Origin: Bradyrhizobium sp. B097
Lineage (GTDB): Bacteria > Pseudomonadota > Alphaproteobacteria > Rhizobiales > Xanthobacteraceae
Direction of reading: 5' to 3'
Assembly: GCF_038957035.1 (NCBI RefSeq)
Contig: NZ_CP152412.1
Coordinates: 4,708,501 to 4,772,500 of the forward strand
Length of the DNA: 64,000 nucleotides
The notes under the pieces were generated by a model. That model was not told where the DNA came from and did no database searches. It saw only the letters and a program-made list of their open reading frames with translations. Both the position numbers and the translations under genes were made by a program. Positions 7,604 to 16,859 of this stretch are shown one piece after another (the stretch's first letter is position 1; each line of letters begins with the position of its first letter).

Positions 7604-8554
7604 ATGTTCGATACGATCAACTGGGACGATTTGCGGGTCTTCCTCTGCGCCGCTCGCGCCGGAAATTTGAGTCAGACCGCAAAGCGGCTGCGGCTGGATC
7701 ATTCCACCGTGAGCCGGCGGATCGCCCAGATGGAAGCTTCGCTCGGCATCGCGGTGTTCGAACGCCACCGCACCGGGCTCAAGCTCAACGAAGTCGGCGA
7801 GCGCTTGCTGCGTCATGCCGAGCGGGTCGAGAGTGCGGTGATCGCCATTCGTGAGGAGGCCAGCGCCAGCGACACCCAGGGACTGATCGGGACCGTGCGG
7901 CTCGCCACCATGGAGGGGATCGCCTCGCTTTATCTGGCGCAACGCTTTGCGAAACTGCGTCGCACCGCGCCGCAACTCGCCGTCGAGCTCGTCACGTCGG
8001 CGCAGACGGTCTACGTGCACAAGCGCGAAGCCGATCTGTTCGTGTCGTTCTTCCGGCCACCCGGTCCGGGCCTGATCTCCGAGCGCATCGGCAAGTTTCG
8101 GCTAGGGCTGTTCGCAAGCCAGAGCTATCTCGACAATCACGGCACGCCAGCAAGCCTTCGCGACCTCGCCGATCATTGGTTCGTCTCCTACATCGAGGAT
8201 CTGATCCAGGTCGATTCGGTGCGCTGGCTTGCCGACGTCATCGAGGAGCCGAAGGTCGCCTTCCACTCCAACAGCATGATCGCACAGATGAACGCCGCGG
8301 CGGGCGGCCTCGGCATCGTCATGCTGCCGAGCTTTGCCACCAACGACCGGCCCGACCTGATCCCCGTGCTGCCCACCCTCGCCGGCACCGTTCGCGAGGT
8401 CTGGCTCAACGTCCACAGTGACCTGCAATTTGCCCCGCGCATCCGCGCCGTCCGCGCGTTTCTCAAAAATACCCTGAAGCAGGACCCCGACATGCAGGTC
8501 ACGCTGGCCGATGCCCTGCCGCAGCCGCGCACGGCAGATTGCAAAAATCCATAG
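7604..8554 (+). CDS. LysR-family transcriptional regulator
   Basis: A 316-residue LysR-type regulator. The winged helix-turn-helix occupies about residues 6-65 (DDLRVFLCAARAGNLSQTAK, LDHSTVSRRI, FERHRTGLKL). A linker helix and an effector-binding periplasmic-binding-protein-like domain follow to the end. The ATG is preceded by a good GGAGGCAGGTC ribosome-binding site. The gene is divergent from the nitrilase with a 262-bp gap, most of which is a dispersed repeat. Downstream it is followed by the DUF485/symporter pair on the same strand, so it may control either neighbour. Confidence 0.9.
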   Translation: MFDTINWDDLRVFLCAARAGNLSQTAKRLRLDHSTVSRRIAQMEASLGIAVFERHRTGLKLNEVGERLLRHAERVESAVIAIREEASASDTQGLIGTVRLATMEGIASLYLAQRFAKLRRTAPQLAVELVTSAQTVYVHKREADLFVSFFRPPGPGLISERIGKFRLGLFASQSYLDNHGTPASLRDLADHWFVSYIEDLIQVDSVRWLADVIEEPKVAFHSNSMIAQMNAAAGGLGIVMLPSFATNDRPDLIPVLPTLAGTVREVWLNVHSDLQFAPRIRAVRAFLKNTLKQDPDMQVTLADALPQPRTADCKNP

Positions 8555-8632
8555 TTCCCTTCCATCGGAGCCCGGCTGAAGCTCGTCCGATTGGCGCAAG
8601 GTCGCGCGCGCTGAAGTTTTGAGGGGGCAAGC

Positions 8633-8935
8633 ATGAACGTGGTTATTCCCGGCAAGTCCGATCCGGCGCCGAGCGTCAGCGCCTTGGCCAAGAAACTGAC
8701 CAGGAAGCGGCTGATCGTCGCGCTCGTGCTCAGTGCCGCGATGATCGTGATCTATTTCAGCTTCATGGGGCTGTTCGCGTTCGACAAGCCGCTGCTCGGC
8801 ACCATCCTGATGCCCGGCCTGTCGCTCTGCATTGTGCTCGGCCCGCTCGTCATCATCTCCTCCTTCGCGCTCTGCCTAGTCTACGTGCTGTGGGCGAACC
8901 GGGTGTTCGATGCCGGCATCCGCAATCTTCGCTGA
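8633..8935 (+). CDS. DUF485 family small membrane protein (symporter partner)
   Basis: A 100-residue protein with two transmembrane segments (about residues 29-52 and 60-90). The C-terminal FALCLVYVLWANRVFD block is typical of DUF485 proteins such as YjcH, which are encoded immediately upstream of acetate permeases. It starts at ATG 8633 behind GAGGGGGC and stops 15 bp before the symporter gene, so the two are almost certainly one operon. The protein is thought to assist or modulate the cognate sodium/solute symporter; its exact role is not known. Confidence 0.8.
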   Translation: MNVVIPGKSDPAPSVSALAKKLTRKRLIVALVLSAAMIVIYFSFMGLFAFDKPLLGTILMPGLSLCIVLGPLVIISSFALCLVYVLWANRVFDAGIRNLR

Positions 8936-8950
8936 AGGGACCAGAGCAAG

Positions 8951-10534
8951 ATGGGCAGCAGCACGCTTTCGATCGGGTTCTTCTTCGCCTTCATGGCGTT
9001 GACACTGGCGATCACTTATTGGGCCGCGCGGCGCACGCGCACCACCGAACACTTCTTCGCCGCCGGCGGCCAGGTCACGCCGTGGCAGAACGGCTGGGCA
9101 CTCGCAGGTGACTTCCTGAGCGCCGCCGCCCTGCTCGGCATTGCCGGCATCGTCACCTCAAACGGCTTCGACGGCATGATCTATTCGATCGGGTGGCTGG
9201 TCGGCTGGCCGATCATCCTGTTCCTGATCGTCGAACCGTTGCGCAACGTCGGCCGCTTCACCTTCGCTGACGTCGTGGCCTATCGGCTGCGCCAGCGCCC
9301 GGTGCGCCTCGCCGGCGCCGTCGGGACACTTGCCGTCATCCTGTTCTACCTGATCGCCCAGATGGTCGCGACGGGATCGCTGATCAAGCTGCTGTTCGGC
9401 CTGCCCTACACCTGGTCGGTCGTCGTGGTCGGCAGCGTCATGCTGGTCTATGTGCTGTTCGGCGGCATGTTGGCGACGACCTGGGTGCAGGTGGTGAAGG
9501 CTGCGCTGCTGATGGGCGGTGGCATCCTGCTTGCCTTTCTCGTGTTGACCCATTTCGAGATGAACCCGCTCAAGCTGTTCGCCGCGGCGTCCGAGAAATA
9601 CGGCACCAAGGTCCTGCAGCCGGGATCCAAGGTGGTCTCGGGCCAGTGGGATGCCATCTCGCTCGGGCTCGGCCTGATGTTCGGGACCGCCGCGATGCCG
9701 CATGTGCTGATGCGGGCCTATACGGTGAAGGATGCCAAGGCCGCGCGGCTGTCGATCCTCTATGCCACCGGCCTGATCGGCGTCTTTCATCTGATGGTCT
9801 TCATCATCGGCTTTGGCGCCATGGTGCTGGTCGGCGCCGACGCGGTGGCAAAGGCCGGAGGCGGCGGTAACATGGCAGCGCCCCTGCTCGCGCTCGCGGT
9901 CGGCGGTAATGCCTTCTTCGGCTTCATCTGCGCGGTCGCGTTCGCAACCATGCTCGCCGTCGTCGCCGGGCTGACGCTGTCGGGCGTCGCCACGCTCTGC
10001 CACGACGTCTGGACCAATGTGATCCGCAATGGCAGCGCTTCCGAGGCCGAGCAGCTCAAGGTCGCGCGCGTCGCGACCGTCATGATTTCGATCTTCGCCA
10101 TCTTCCTCGGCATCGCGTTCGAGGGCCAGAACGTCGCCTTCATGGCGGGCCTCGCGTTCTCGATCGCCTGCGCCGCCAACTTCCCCTCGCTGGTGCTCGC
10201 CATCACCTGGCGCCGTTTCACGACGCCTGCAGCCGTGGCGAGCATCCTTGTCGGCACGCTGAGCTCGCTGGTGCTGATCTATCTGTCGCCGACCATCCAG
10301 GTCGACATTCTCGGCAAGCCGCTGGCCGCGGTCGAGCATCAATGGTGGTTCGTGTCGCTGCGCAATCCGGCGATTATCAGCATGCCGCTATCGTTCGCCG
10401 TCGCGATCCTGCTATCGCTGGTCACGCGGGAGAAGAACGCCGATCTCGCCTTTGACGAGATGCAGCGGCGCATCCTGCTCGGACCGGTTCAGCCGGACAC
10501 CAGCGCGCAGGGCCAGGTGAAGAGTGCGGCCTGA
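8951..10534 (+). CDS. Sodium:solute symporter, ActP-like (cation/acetate symporter)
   Basis: A 527-residue inner-membrane protein of the SSF (solute:sodium symporter) family with about 13 hydrophobic helices. Characteristic stretches are WAARRTRTTEHFFAAGG near the N-terminus, FLSAAALLGIAGIV, FTFADVVAYRLRQRPVR and GTAAMPHVLMRAYTV. All match acetate permease ActP and its relatives. The DUF485 partner directly upstream supports an ActP/MctP-type monocarboxylate transporter rather than a proline or pantothenate carrier. The substrate is inferred, not shown. No acetyl-CoA synthetase gene adjoins it in this window. Confidence 0.85.
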   Translation: MGSSTLSIGFFFAFMALTLAITYWAARRTRTTEHFFAAGGQVTPWQNGWALAGDFLSAAALLGIAGIVTSNGFDGMIYSIGWLVGWPIILFLIVEPLRNVGRFTFADVVAYRLRQRPVRLAGAVGTLAVILFYLIAQMVATGSLIKLLFGLPYTWSVVVVGSVMLVYVLFGGMLATTWVQVVKAALLMGGGILLAFLVLTHFEMNPLKLFAAASEKYGTKVLQPGSKVVSGQWDAISLGLGLMFGTAAMPHVLMRAYTVKDAKAARLSILYATGLIGVFHLMVFIIGFGAMVLVGADAVAKAGGGGNMAAPLLALAVGGNAFFGFICAVAFATMLAVVAGLTLSGVATLCHDVWTNVIRNGSASEAEQLKVARVATVMISIFAIFLGIAFEGQNVAFMAGLAFSIACAANFPSLVLAITWRRFTTPAAVASILVGTLSSLVLIYLSPTIQVDILGKPLAAVEHQWWFVSLRNPAIISMPLSFAVAILLSLVTREKNADLAFDEMQRRILLGPVQPDTSAQGQVKSAA

Positions 10535-10605
10535 ACCGCGGCGCGCAGAGCGAGATGTCGCGATAGCGCGGATGTGTGGCTCACATATCGTGCAACACAC
10601 TCAGT

Positions 10606-10726
10606 GTCGTCCTGGCGAAAGCCAGGACCCATTACCCCAAATGCCAATCGCTGCGCGACGCTAAGGAAACAATCCCTCTCACAATCAGATACGGTGGTTA
10701 TGGGTCCTGGCTTTCGCCAGGACGAC
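10606..10726. repeat. Palindromic intergenic repeat, family C (GTCGTCCTGGCGAAAGCC type)
   Basis: Perfect inverted ends of about 22 bp (10606-10627 and 10705-10726) read GTCGTCCTGGCGAAAGCCAG on one side and the complement on the other, around a central spacer of about 77 bp. It lies between the convergent symporter and glmU genes. Each arm also contains its own small hairpin, CTGGCGAAAGCCAG. Confidence 0.85.
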
Positions 10727-10817
10727 GATTGGGGGGATTGGGGGCTCGAATCTATTACCGTTCTGCCGGCACAATGGCGAAGCCGTTGTGCCCACCTGAC
10801 GGCGATCACACCAGCCC

Positions 10818-12176
10818 TTACTTCCCCTTCGCAGCCTTCGCCTTCAGCTTCGCCGCGCGATAGCGGGCGGCGCCGCCTTCGCGGATCGACTGTTCGCTGC
10901 GCTCGAGCGCCATCGCGTCGTCGGGGACGTCCTTGGTGATGACGGAGCCCGAGCCGATATAGGCGCCGTTGCCGATCGTCACCGGTGCGACCAGCGAGGT
11001 GTTGGTGCCGATGAAGGCGCCCTCGCCGATCAGCGTCTTGTGCTTGAGGAAACCGTCATAGTTGCAGGTGATGGTGCCGGCGCCGAGATTGGAATTGGCG
11101 CCGACATGGGCGTCGCCGACATAGGAGAGATGGTTGACCTTGACGCCGGCCTCCAGCGTCGCGGCCTTGGTCTCCACGAAATTGCCGATCCGCGCGCCGT
11201 CGCCGAGCGAGGTGCCGGGCCGCAGCCGGGCATAGGGACCGACCGACACCTTCTTGCCGATGCGGGCCTCGACGATGTGCGAGAAGGAATGGATCACGGC
11301 GCCGTCGTCGATCGAAACGCCCGGTCCGATCACCACGAACGGCTCGATCACAACGTCCCTGCCGAATTTGGTGTCGGCGGCGAGATAGACGGTGTCCGGC
11401 GCGATCAGGGTCACGCCGGCCTCGAGCGCCTGCTTGCGCAGCCGCGCCTGCATCACGGCCTCCGCCTCGGCGAGCTGTGTCTTGGTGTTGATGCCGCGCA
11501 CTTCGTCTTCGCTGGTTTCGATCACGACGGCCTCCAGTCCCAATTCCCTGACGATGCCGACGGCATCGGTCAGATAATATTCGCCCTTGGCATTGGCATT
11601 GCCGATCTTCTCGATGATCGCGAGCGCCTTGCTGCCGTCGAACGCCATCACGCCGGCATTGCACAGCGTGATCTTGCGCTCCTCGGGGCCGGCATCGGCA
11701 TGCTCGCGGATCGCAATCAGCTTGCCGTTCTCGGTCACCAGCCGGCCGTAGCCGGTCGGGTCGGCGGCGTGGAAACCGAGCACCGCAAGCGCGGCGCCAT
11801 CGCGCAGCGGCGCACGCATCCGCGCAAAGGTCTCGGCCGAGATCAGCGGCGTGTCGCCGAACGCGACCAAGAGGTCGTCGGCGCCGCGGGCGAGCGCCTC
11901 GCGCGCCGCCAGCATCGCATGCGCCGTGCCGAGCCGCTCGCGCTGCACGAAGGTCTGCGCGTCGGGCCGCACCCGGCGCGCCTCGGCGGCGACCGCCTCG
12001 TGGTCGGGACCGATCACGACCGCGAGCTGTGATCCCTCGCCGGAGGCGGCGGCATCGAGCACATGCGCCAGCAGCGACTGCCCGGCCACCGGGTGCAGCA
12101 CCTTCGGCAGCGACGAGCGCATCCGCGTGCCCTCTCCGGCCGCAAGTACCACTGTCAGGCTCGTACGCGTAGTCAT
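10818..12176 (-). CDS. glmU: Bifunctional UDP-N-acetylglucosamine pyrophosphorylase / glucosamine-1-phosphate N-acetyltransferase
   Basis: GlmU acetylates glucosamine-1-phosphate and then transfers UMP to give UDP-GlcNAc. The 452-residue length is normal. The N-terminal uridyltransferase domain begins with [18 protein letters not shown], the nucleotide-binding signature, and has [15 protein letters not shown] and [11 protein letters not shown]. The C-terminal domain is a left-handed parallel beta-helix built from hexapeptide repeats ([57 protein letters not shown]), which forms the acetyltransferase trimer. It supplies cell-wall and LPS precursors together with GlmS. The start ATG lies opposite the upstream region of the divergent envelope gene. 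Confidence 0.97.
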   Translation of the reverse strand: MTTRTSLTVVLAAGEGTRMRSSLPKVLHPVAGQSLLAHVLDAAASGEGSQLAVVIGPDHEAVAAEARRVRPDAQTFVQRERLGTAHAMLAAREALARGADDLLVAFGDTPLISAETFARMRAPLRDGAALAVLGFHAADPTGYGRLVTENGKLIAIREHADAGPEERKITLCNAGVMAFDGSKALAIIEKIGNANAKGEYYLTDAVGIVRELGLEAVVIETSEDEVRGINTKTQLAEAEAVMQARLRKQALEAGVTLIAPDTVYLAADTKFGRDVVIEPFVVIGPGVSIDDGAVIHSFSHIVEARIGKKVSVGPYARLRPGTSLGDGARIGNFVETKAATLEAGVKVNHLSYVGDAHVGANSNLGAGTITCNYDGFLKHKTLIGEGAFIGTNTSLVAPVTIGNGAYIGSGSVITKDVPDDAMALERSEQSIREGGAARYRAAKLKAKAAKGK

Positions 12177-12323
12177 TCGGCATCCTCGATGGTTCGCGCA
12201 GTCAACTGCGCAACGCTTTCTTTGAGGCCGTCTTTAATTGTTTTCCCCGGCAGAAGAAACCGATTCGCCTCCGTGGCCTCTCAGATTCAAGTTCCCGGTC
12301 CATTTCCTGTTAATCTTTGCCTC

Positions 12324-13748
12324 GTGATTCGGCGGGCCTTGAGGAGGGCCAAGCGGGCTTTGGCCAAAGATCCCGATAATCTGGCGGCGGATTTCGACAC
12401 CGAAAGCACCACCGGCTTTTTGGCCGAGGAGGATGCTTTCGATCGCCGCATGCTGTGGCGGCTCGGCTCGTGGGGCGTGGCTGCGGTCGGCGCCGTCAGC
12501 ATCGCCGTGATGGCCAACCAGTCCGCGCTGACGCTGCGGCGCGATCAGGTCGCCGCATCTGATATCGCGCGCCAGGCCCAGCAGTTGCAGACGCTGGCGA
12601 AGGAGAGCCACAACGAGACGCGGCGGCTGGCATCCGCGATCGATACGCTCAACGGCGACCGCGACCGGCTGTATTCGCGCGTCACCACGCTGGAACAGGG
12701 TCTCGACTCCGTGACCGGCACGATCGCCAAACAGCCGGTGGTGGCCGTGCCGGCACCACCACCCACTCCGGCTGCGGCGCCTGCTACGCCGCCAGCTTCA
12801 GCCAATTTGGCGCCGGCAGTGGCGGCACCGGCCGTTGCCGCCGTCGCAACGACGCCGCCTGCCGCATCGGACAAGCCGGCCGCGACCGACAAGGTGGTGG
12901 CATCCATCGACAGCAAGGCGCCGGCGCCGGTCGAGAAGCCGGTTGCTGCGACCGAGAAGCCCATGGCGGCCGACAAGAAGCCGGCGGCCGCCGCGAGCAG
13001 GCCCCAGGTTGCTGCGGAGAAGCCGTCGGCCCCCGAGAGCTCGCCGCCGGTTTCTGCCTCCGCCCCATCAGTTGCCAGTCCGATGAGCGCCGCGGCCGCC
13101 GCGGCCAGTACCGACGAAATAAAGCCGGCCGCGCCAGCGCCCGGGGCCAAGCCGGCTGCGGACAAGCCGCTGATGGCATCGCGCGATCCTGCGCCGAACA
13201 AGGCAACCGAAGCGCCCAAGCCGCCGACCTCGAGCGATGTCAACGCCGCGCCGATCCCCCCGCAGGTGATCACACCGGATCCGGACTCCGATGTTGAAGA
13301 GGATGCGCCGAAGGCGCAGATCCAGCGCACCGAGTTCGGCGTCGATCTCGGCACGGCAAATTCGGTCAATGGACTGCGCGCGCTCTGGCGCAGCCTCTTG
13401 AAGTCGAAGGCCAACGCGCCGCTGGCCGCGCTGCGGCCGATCATCGTCATCAAGGAGAACAGCAACGGGCTCGGCATGCAGTTGCGCCTGGTGGCCGGAC
13501 CGCTGAACGACGCCGGGACCGCCGCCAAGATTTGCGCCGGCCTCAGCCTGGTCCAGCGGACCTGCGAGACGGCGATCTACGACGGCCAGCGGCTGGCCCT
13601 GAACGAGCCGCCTGCCGGAGCCAGGCCGGCGTTGCCGCACCGGCGGGCCGCGCTGAGGCGCACCGTCGCACCGCCGCAGCCGGTTGCAGAGGAAAAGAAG
13701 CCGGAGCCGACGTCGATCTCCTCGATGTTCCGGCGGAACAGCCAATAG
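12324..13748 (+). CDS. Hypothetical inner-membrane protein with Ala/Pro/Lys-rich linker and SPOR-like C-terminus
   Basis: A predicted protein of about 474 residues. A basic N-terminus (RRALRRAKRALAKDPDNL) precedes one transmembrane segment (LGSWGVAAVGAVSIAVMA). A coiled-coil-prone stretch follows (QAQQLQTLAKESHNETRRL and onward), then about 200 residues of low-complexity Ala/Pro/Lys sequence, probably spanning the periplasm. The C-terminal ~80 residues (FGVDLGTANSVNGLRALWRS, LRLVAGPLNDAGTAAKICAG) look like a SPOR domain, which binds denuded peptidoglycan at division sites. The start is uncertain: I chose GTG 12324, but in-frame ATGs exist at 12189 and 12450. Function unknown; an envelope or division role is inferred. 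Confidence 0.65.
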   Translation: MIRRALRRAKRALAKDPDNLAADFDTESTTGFLAEEDAFDRRMLWRLGSWGVAAVGAVSIAVMANQSALTLRRDQVAASDIARQAQQLQTLAKESHNETRRLASAIDTLNGDRDRLYSRVTTLEQGLDSVTGTIAKQPVVAVPAPPPTPAAAPATPPASANLAPAVAAPAVAAVATTPPAASDKPAATDKVVASIDSKAPAPVEKPVAATEKPMAADKKPAAAASRPQVAAEKPSAPESSPPVSASAPSVASPMSAAAAAASTDEIKPAAPAPGAKPAADKPLMASRDPAPNKATEAPKPPTSSDVNAAPIPPQVITPDPDSDVEEDAPKAQIQRTEFGVDLGTANSVNGLRALWRSLLKSKANAPLAALRPIIVIKENSNGLGMQLRLVAGPLNDAGTAAKICAGLSLVQRTCETAIYDGQRLALNEPPAGARPALPHRRAALRRTVAPPQPVAEEKKPEPTSISSMFRRNSQ

Positions 13749-13843
13749 TCATGTCCGGCAAAGGATTGCGGCCAAATTCTCAACCGATTTCGCTGCTTTG
13801 ACCGAGCCTTGTCCGAAACCCCGTTCCCGACCATAGTGCCGCG

Positions 13844-14224
13844 ATGACAAAACCTCCGTTCCGCCTCTCCCCCTATCAGGTCCAGTTCCTGATGGTCGTG
13901 GGCTTCGTCACCGTCGGCTACGCGCTGTACGTGCGCTATCTCGCCATCGAATTCTCGCCCGTTGCACTGGCCTGCGACGCCGGCACGCAGACCATGCTGT
14001 GCAAGGCCCGCGCGCTGTCGACCGTGCTGTTCAAGAACTCGGTGTTCGGGATCACGGCGCTGGTGATTGCGGTGCTGAACCTGACGCGGCCGTCGATCGT
14101 GCTGCTCACCGTCGGCTTGATCGCAGCCGCGCTCGGGATCGTGCTCTACAATGTCGTGCTGTCGGGGCTCGCGATCGGGCTGTTCATCCTGGGTTTTGCG
14201 CGGCCCGCGCCCGCCACAGCGTAG
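13844..14224 (+). CDS. Hypothetical four-helix membrane protein
   Basis: A 126-residue protein that is almost entirely hydrophobic, with about four transmembrane segments (VQFLMVVGFVTVGYALYVRY, NSVFGITALVIAVLNL, SIVLLTVGLIAAALGIVLY, VVLSGLAIGLFILGF). Two cysteines, in ACDAG and MLCKAR, lie in the first extramembrane loop. I recognise no named family. Its 3' end overlaps the convergent ndvC gene by 41 bp. Co-location with the glucan locus may be accidental. Confidence 0.7.
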   Translation: MTKPPFRLSPYQVQFLMVVGFVTVGYALYVRYLAIEFSPVALACDAGTQTMLCKARALSTVLFKNSVFGITALVIAVLNLTRPSIVLLTVGLIAAALGIVLYNVVLSGLAIGLFILGFARPAPATA

Positions 14225-15812
14225 CGGCGAGCAGGAGGTACATCACGCAGGTCCAGTCCGACTGCCAGTTGATCGTGCCCTCGTTGAACATCGTGTAGAG
14301 CGCGGCGATCGCCAGCAGGCCGGCGAACACGGATTCCGCCAGCGGGCGGATACCTTCCTTCGGACGATTGAACATGGTGAGCAGCGCGAACGGCACCACC
14401 GCCATGGTCAGGGAAGCGTACGGAAAATCGCGGTAGCGCGGATCGAAGGCGAAGCCGAGTGCGGTCTCCGCTGCGATCACTGTGGTGATGACCAGCACGA
14501 TCGCCAGCAACGCGCCGATCGCGCCCTTGCCGCGATAGTCGCGCGGCCCGACCAGCTCCAGGAAGGTCGGCAGCGAGCGCCCGGCGATCAGCGCATGCGC
14601 CGTCAACAAGGGCGATGCGATCGCGGCCGCGAGCAGCACGCCCCAATGCAGCCAGCCGCCGACGCCGTAGCTCTCGTAATACATCTTGTCGCCGGCGATC
14701 CCGAGCAGCGTCCCCGCCGTCGTCGCCGAAATCGCGACCGCGATCCAGGCCGACGGCCGCGGCGTCCAGGGCCGGCGGCGCAGCGTCAGCCAGGCCGCGA
14801 GGAAGATGGCGATCGACAGCGCCATGCCGCCCGCCATCTGCAGCTTCCACTCCGGATAGTTGCTGATCGCAACGCCGGGCGGGTACTTCACCTGCCGCTT
14901 GACCGCATCGAACAGGCCCCAATTGCCGCCAACCGTACCCTCGAGCTTGCGCTTCCAGGGTTGGTCATAGGCCTCGATCAGGTTGACCCGAAAGCCCTCG
15001 CGCTTGGCGAGATCGAGGATCTCGGACACCACCCGCGCCTGGTTGGTGCGCGATGGCAATGCGCCCTCCCGCATCCGCCCCGCGCTCGGCCAGCCGGTCT
15101 CGCCGATCAGGATCTCCTTGCCCGGGAAAGTCACTGCCATCCGCTTGCGGATATCGTCGACATGCGCCGCGGCGTACTTCGCCTTGATCGGGATGTCCTC
15201 CCAATACGGCAGGATGTGAATGGTGACGAAATCGACCGCGTCATAGATCTCGCGGTTCTTCACCCAGTATTCCCAGACGTCGGCGTAGGTGACGGGCAGA
15301 TTGCCCGCCGCCGACTTCACCGCGCGGATGTTGCCGGCAAGATCGGTGGCGGTCATCTCGCCGCGCAGCAGCACCTCGTTGCCGACGATCAGCGAGGTGA
15401 CGACGCCGGGATATTCCTTGGCGAGCCGGACCGCGATCGCGATCTGCTGCAAATTCTTGAAGCGGTTGCTGCTGAGCCAGATGCCCTGCATCACCTTCAG
15501 CCCGACCTTGGCCGCCACGCCCGGGACCTGGTCGAGGCCGTTCTCGATCGAATAGGTGCGCACGCAATCGGTGACCTTGGCGAGATCGGCGAGGTCCTGC
15601 TCGATCTGCTCGACCGGAACCTGCGTGGTCGGATCGAGCGGCGTCTGGGCGCCGCGGAACGGCGTGTAGGACACGCATTGCAGCTTTGCGGCAGGATCGA
15701 TCGGTGCGCGCGCGAGCGTAATCGGCGTGGCGAGCCACCACCACACAGATGCAATCACTGCGAGCGAGATCAGGAGAAGCGCCAGCGGCGTACGAAGCGA
15801 AATCGGTTCCAT
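14184..15812 (-). CDS. ndvC: NdvC-like cyclic beta-glucan synthesis protein (GH17 domain plus membrane domain)
   Basis: A 542-residue protein. An N-terminal signal anchor (about residues 9-28) precedes a periplasmic glycoside hydrolase family 17 domain (about 45-300). Its two catalytic glutamates are present: Glu146 in IVGNEVLL and Glu238 in ILIGETGWP. The C-terminal ~220 residues hold about six membrane helices. Size, domain order and position beside ndvB match NdvC of Bradyrhizobium japonicum, known to be needed for the beta-1,6 linkages of cyclic beta-(1,3),(1,6)-glucan, a periplasmic osmoprotectant also important in symbiosis. The gene is divergent from ndvD and ndvB. The gene name rests on domain and context recognition, not on an alignment. 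Confidence 0.85.
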   Translation of the reverse strand: MEPISLRTPLALLLISLAVIASVWWWLATPITLARAPIDPAAKLQCVSYTPFRGAQTPLDPTTQVPVEQIEQDLADLAKVTDCVRTYSIENGLDQVPGVAAKVGLKVMQGIWLSSNRFKNLQQIAIAVRLAKEYPGVVTSLIVGNEVLLRGEMTATDLAGNIRAVKSAAGNLPVTYADVWEYWVKNREIYDAVDFVTIHILPYWEDIPIKAKYAAAHVDDIRKRMAVTFPGKEILIGETGWPSAGRMREGALPSRTNQARVVSEILDLAKREGFRVNLIEAYDQPWKRKLEGTVGGNWGLFDAVKRQVKYPPGVAISNYPEWKLQMAGGMALSIAIFLAAWLTLRRRPWTPRPSAWIAVAISATTAGTLLGIAGDKMYYESYGVGGWLHWGVLLAAAIASPLLTAHALIAGRSLPTFLELVGPRDYRGKGAIGALLAIVLVITTVIAAETALGFAFDPRYRDFPYASLTMAVVPFALLTMFNRPKEGIRPLAESVFAGLLAIAALYTMFNEGTINWQSDWTCVMYLLLAATLWRARAAQNPG

Positions 15813-16056
15813 CCTCCGGGGGACCGTCGAATTAGCCGGTCATAGCCCGTCTGCCAAGTCCAGGAATCGGTCAATACCATGGTTGTCCTGCGACAGTTTT
15901 GCGCTGGGTCGATAAAGTTGTGAGTTTGCTGGACAAAATACCAAATTCCAGTCATGGGATTCCGCCACAGTCTCCGCCGCACTGGAGACCTATTTGGACG
16001 GCATCACGCGAGCCGTTAGGATGATCCCGCAGGGGCAGGAACATATCGGGGAATGC

Positions 16057-16665
16057 ATGCGTCGACGGCTGCTTGAGTTGAAGAACACTGCTTTGCGCCA
16101 TCTTGCCGTAACGGGCCTCGTCACAGCGCTCGCGCTCTTGAACGGAGCCGGCGGCGCGTTCGCCCAGAGCGGCACGCCGAATCCGCCTGATCAGGCCAAA
16201 CAGCAGCCTGGACAGCCCGACCCCAATGCCAACGCCGTGCGGGAGGCCAACCAGCGCAAGGTCGAGGAGTTCGTCGAGGCCCAGCAGGCCATCAACGGCC
16301 CGGCCGGTAATCCGGAATGCGTCTGGCTCGGCCGCCGCGTGGTCCGCCTCATGTGGAACGACGACCTCGACACCGCCTTCCGCCATCTCGACCTCTACGA
16401 CCGCTTCGGCTGCCCCGGTGGCCACGTCCAGGCCGCCTTCCGCTGCCTGACCAGGTTCGGCGCCCAGATCGACGACAAGGTGCGCGGTAGCCTCGACGGC
16501 CGCATCCACGCCTGCTGGATCAACCCGGGCGCCCAGCCGCAGGCCGCGGCAGCCGCCGCGCCCACCCCGGCGCCATCGACGGCCGGCAATGCCGCGCCCG
16601 CGCCGGCAGCCTCGCCCTCACCTGCGCCGACCCCGTCGGCGACACCGGCGCCGGCATCGAAATAG
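16057..16665 (+). CDS. ndvD: Beta-1,3/1,6-glucan biosynthesis protein, NdvD-like
   Basis: A 202-residue predicted periplasmic protein lying between ndvC and ndvB. The signal peptide (LAVTGLVTALALLNGAGGAFA) is followed by a compact middle domain with conserved-looking cysteines (PECVWLGRR, DRFGCPGGHV, AFRCLTRFG, IHACWINPG) and an Ala/Pro-rich tail of about 55 residues. In B. japonicum a third glucan gene, ndvD, lies between ndvB and ndvC, and this position and size fit it. I chose ATG 16057, preceded by CGGGGAA; in-frame starts at 15994 (TTG) and 16021 exist. Function at the molecular level is unknown. Confidence 0.75.
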   Translation: MRRRLLELKNTALRHLAVTGLVTALALLNGAGGAFAQSGTPNPPDQAKQQPGQPDPNANAVREANQRKVEEFVEAQQAINGPAGNPECVWLGRRVVRLMWNDDLDTAFRHLDLYDRFGCPGGHVQAAFRCLTRFGAQIDDKVRGSLDGRIHACWINPGAQPQAAAAAAPTPAPSTAGNAAPAPAASPSPAPTPSATPAPASK

Positions 16666-16684
16666 CCGCATGGCGCGATTGGAT

Positions 16685-16711
16685 CCGGCCGCGATTTTTT
16701 TTCGCGGCTGG
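16685..16711. other. GC-rich hairpin with a poly-T loop between ndvD and ndvB
   Basis: Ten-base arms CCGGCCGCGA and TCGCGGCTGG pair with one G-T wobble around a loop of seven T. It lies 20 bp past the ndvD stop and about 150 bp before ndvB. The T run is in the loop rather than after the stem, so it is not a standard intrinsic terminator; it may still limit or modulate read-through into ndvB. Confidence 0.4.
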
Positions 16712-16859
16712 AACGGCTTGCGCCCTTAAAACGCCATTGCGGCATACCAGTTGTTAAATCGGATGGCGGAGATATCTTTCCCTCCGCCGCTATGTTGGTC
16801 GAGCCCAGGGGACGGGTTCGCTTAGTCCTCAATCTCAGGCCCCGTATGGTTTAACCGCG

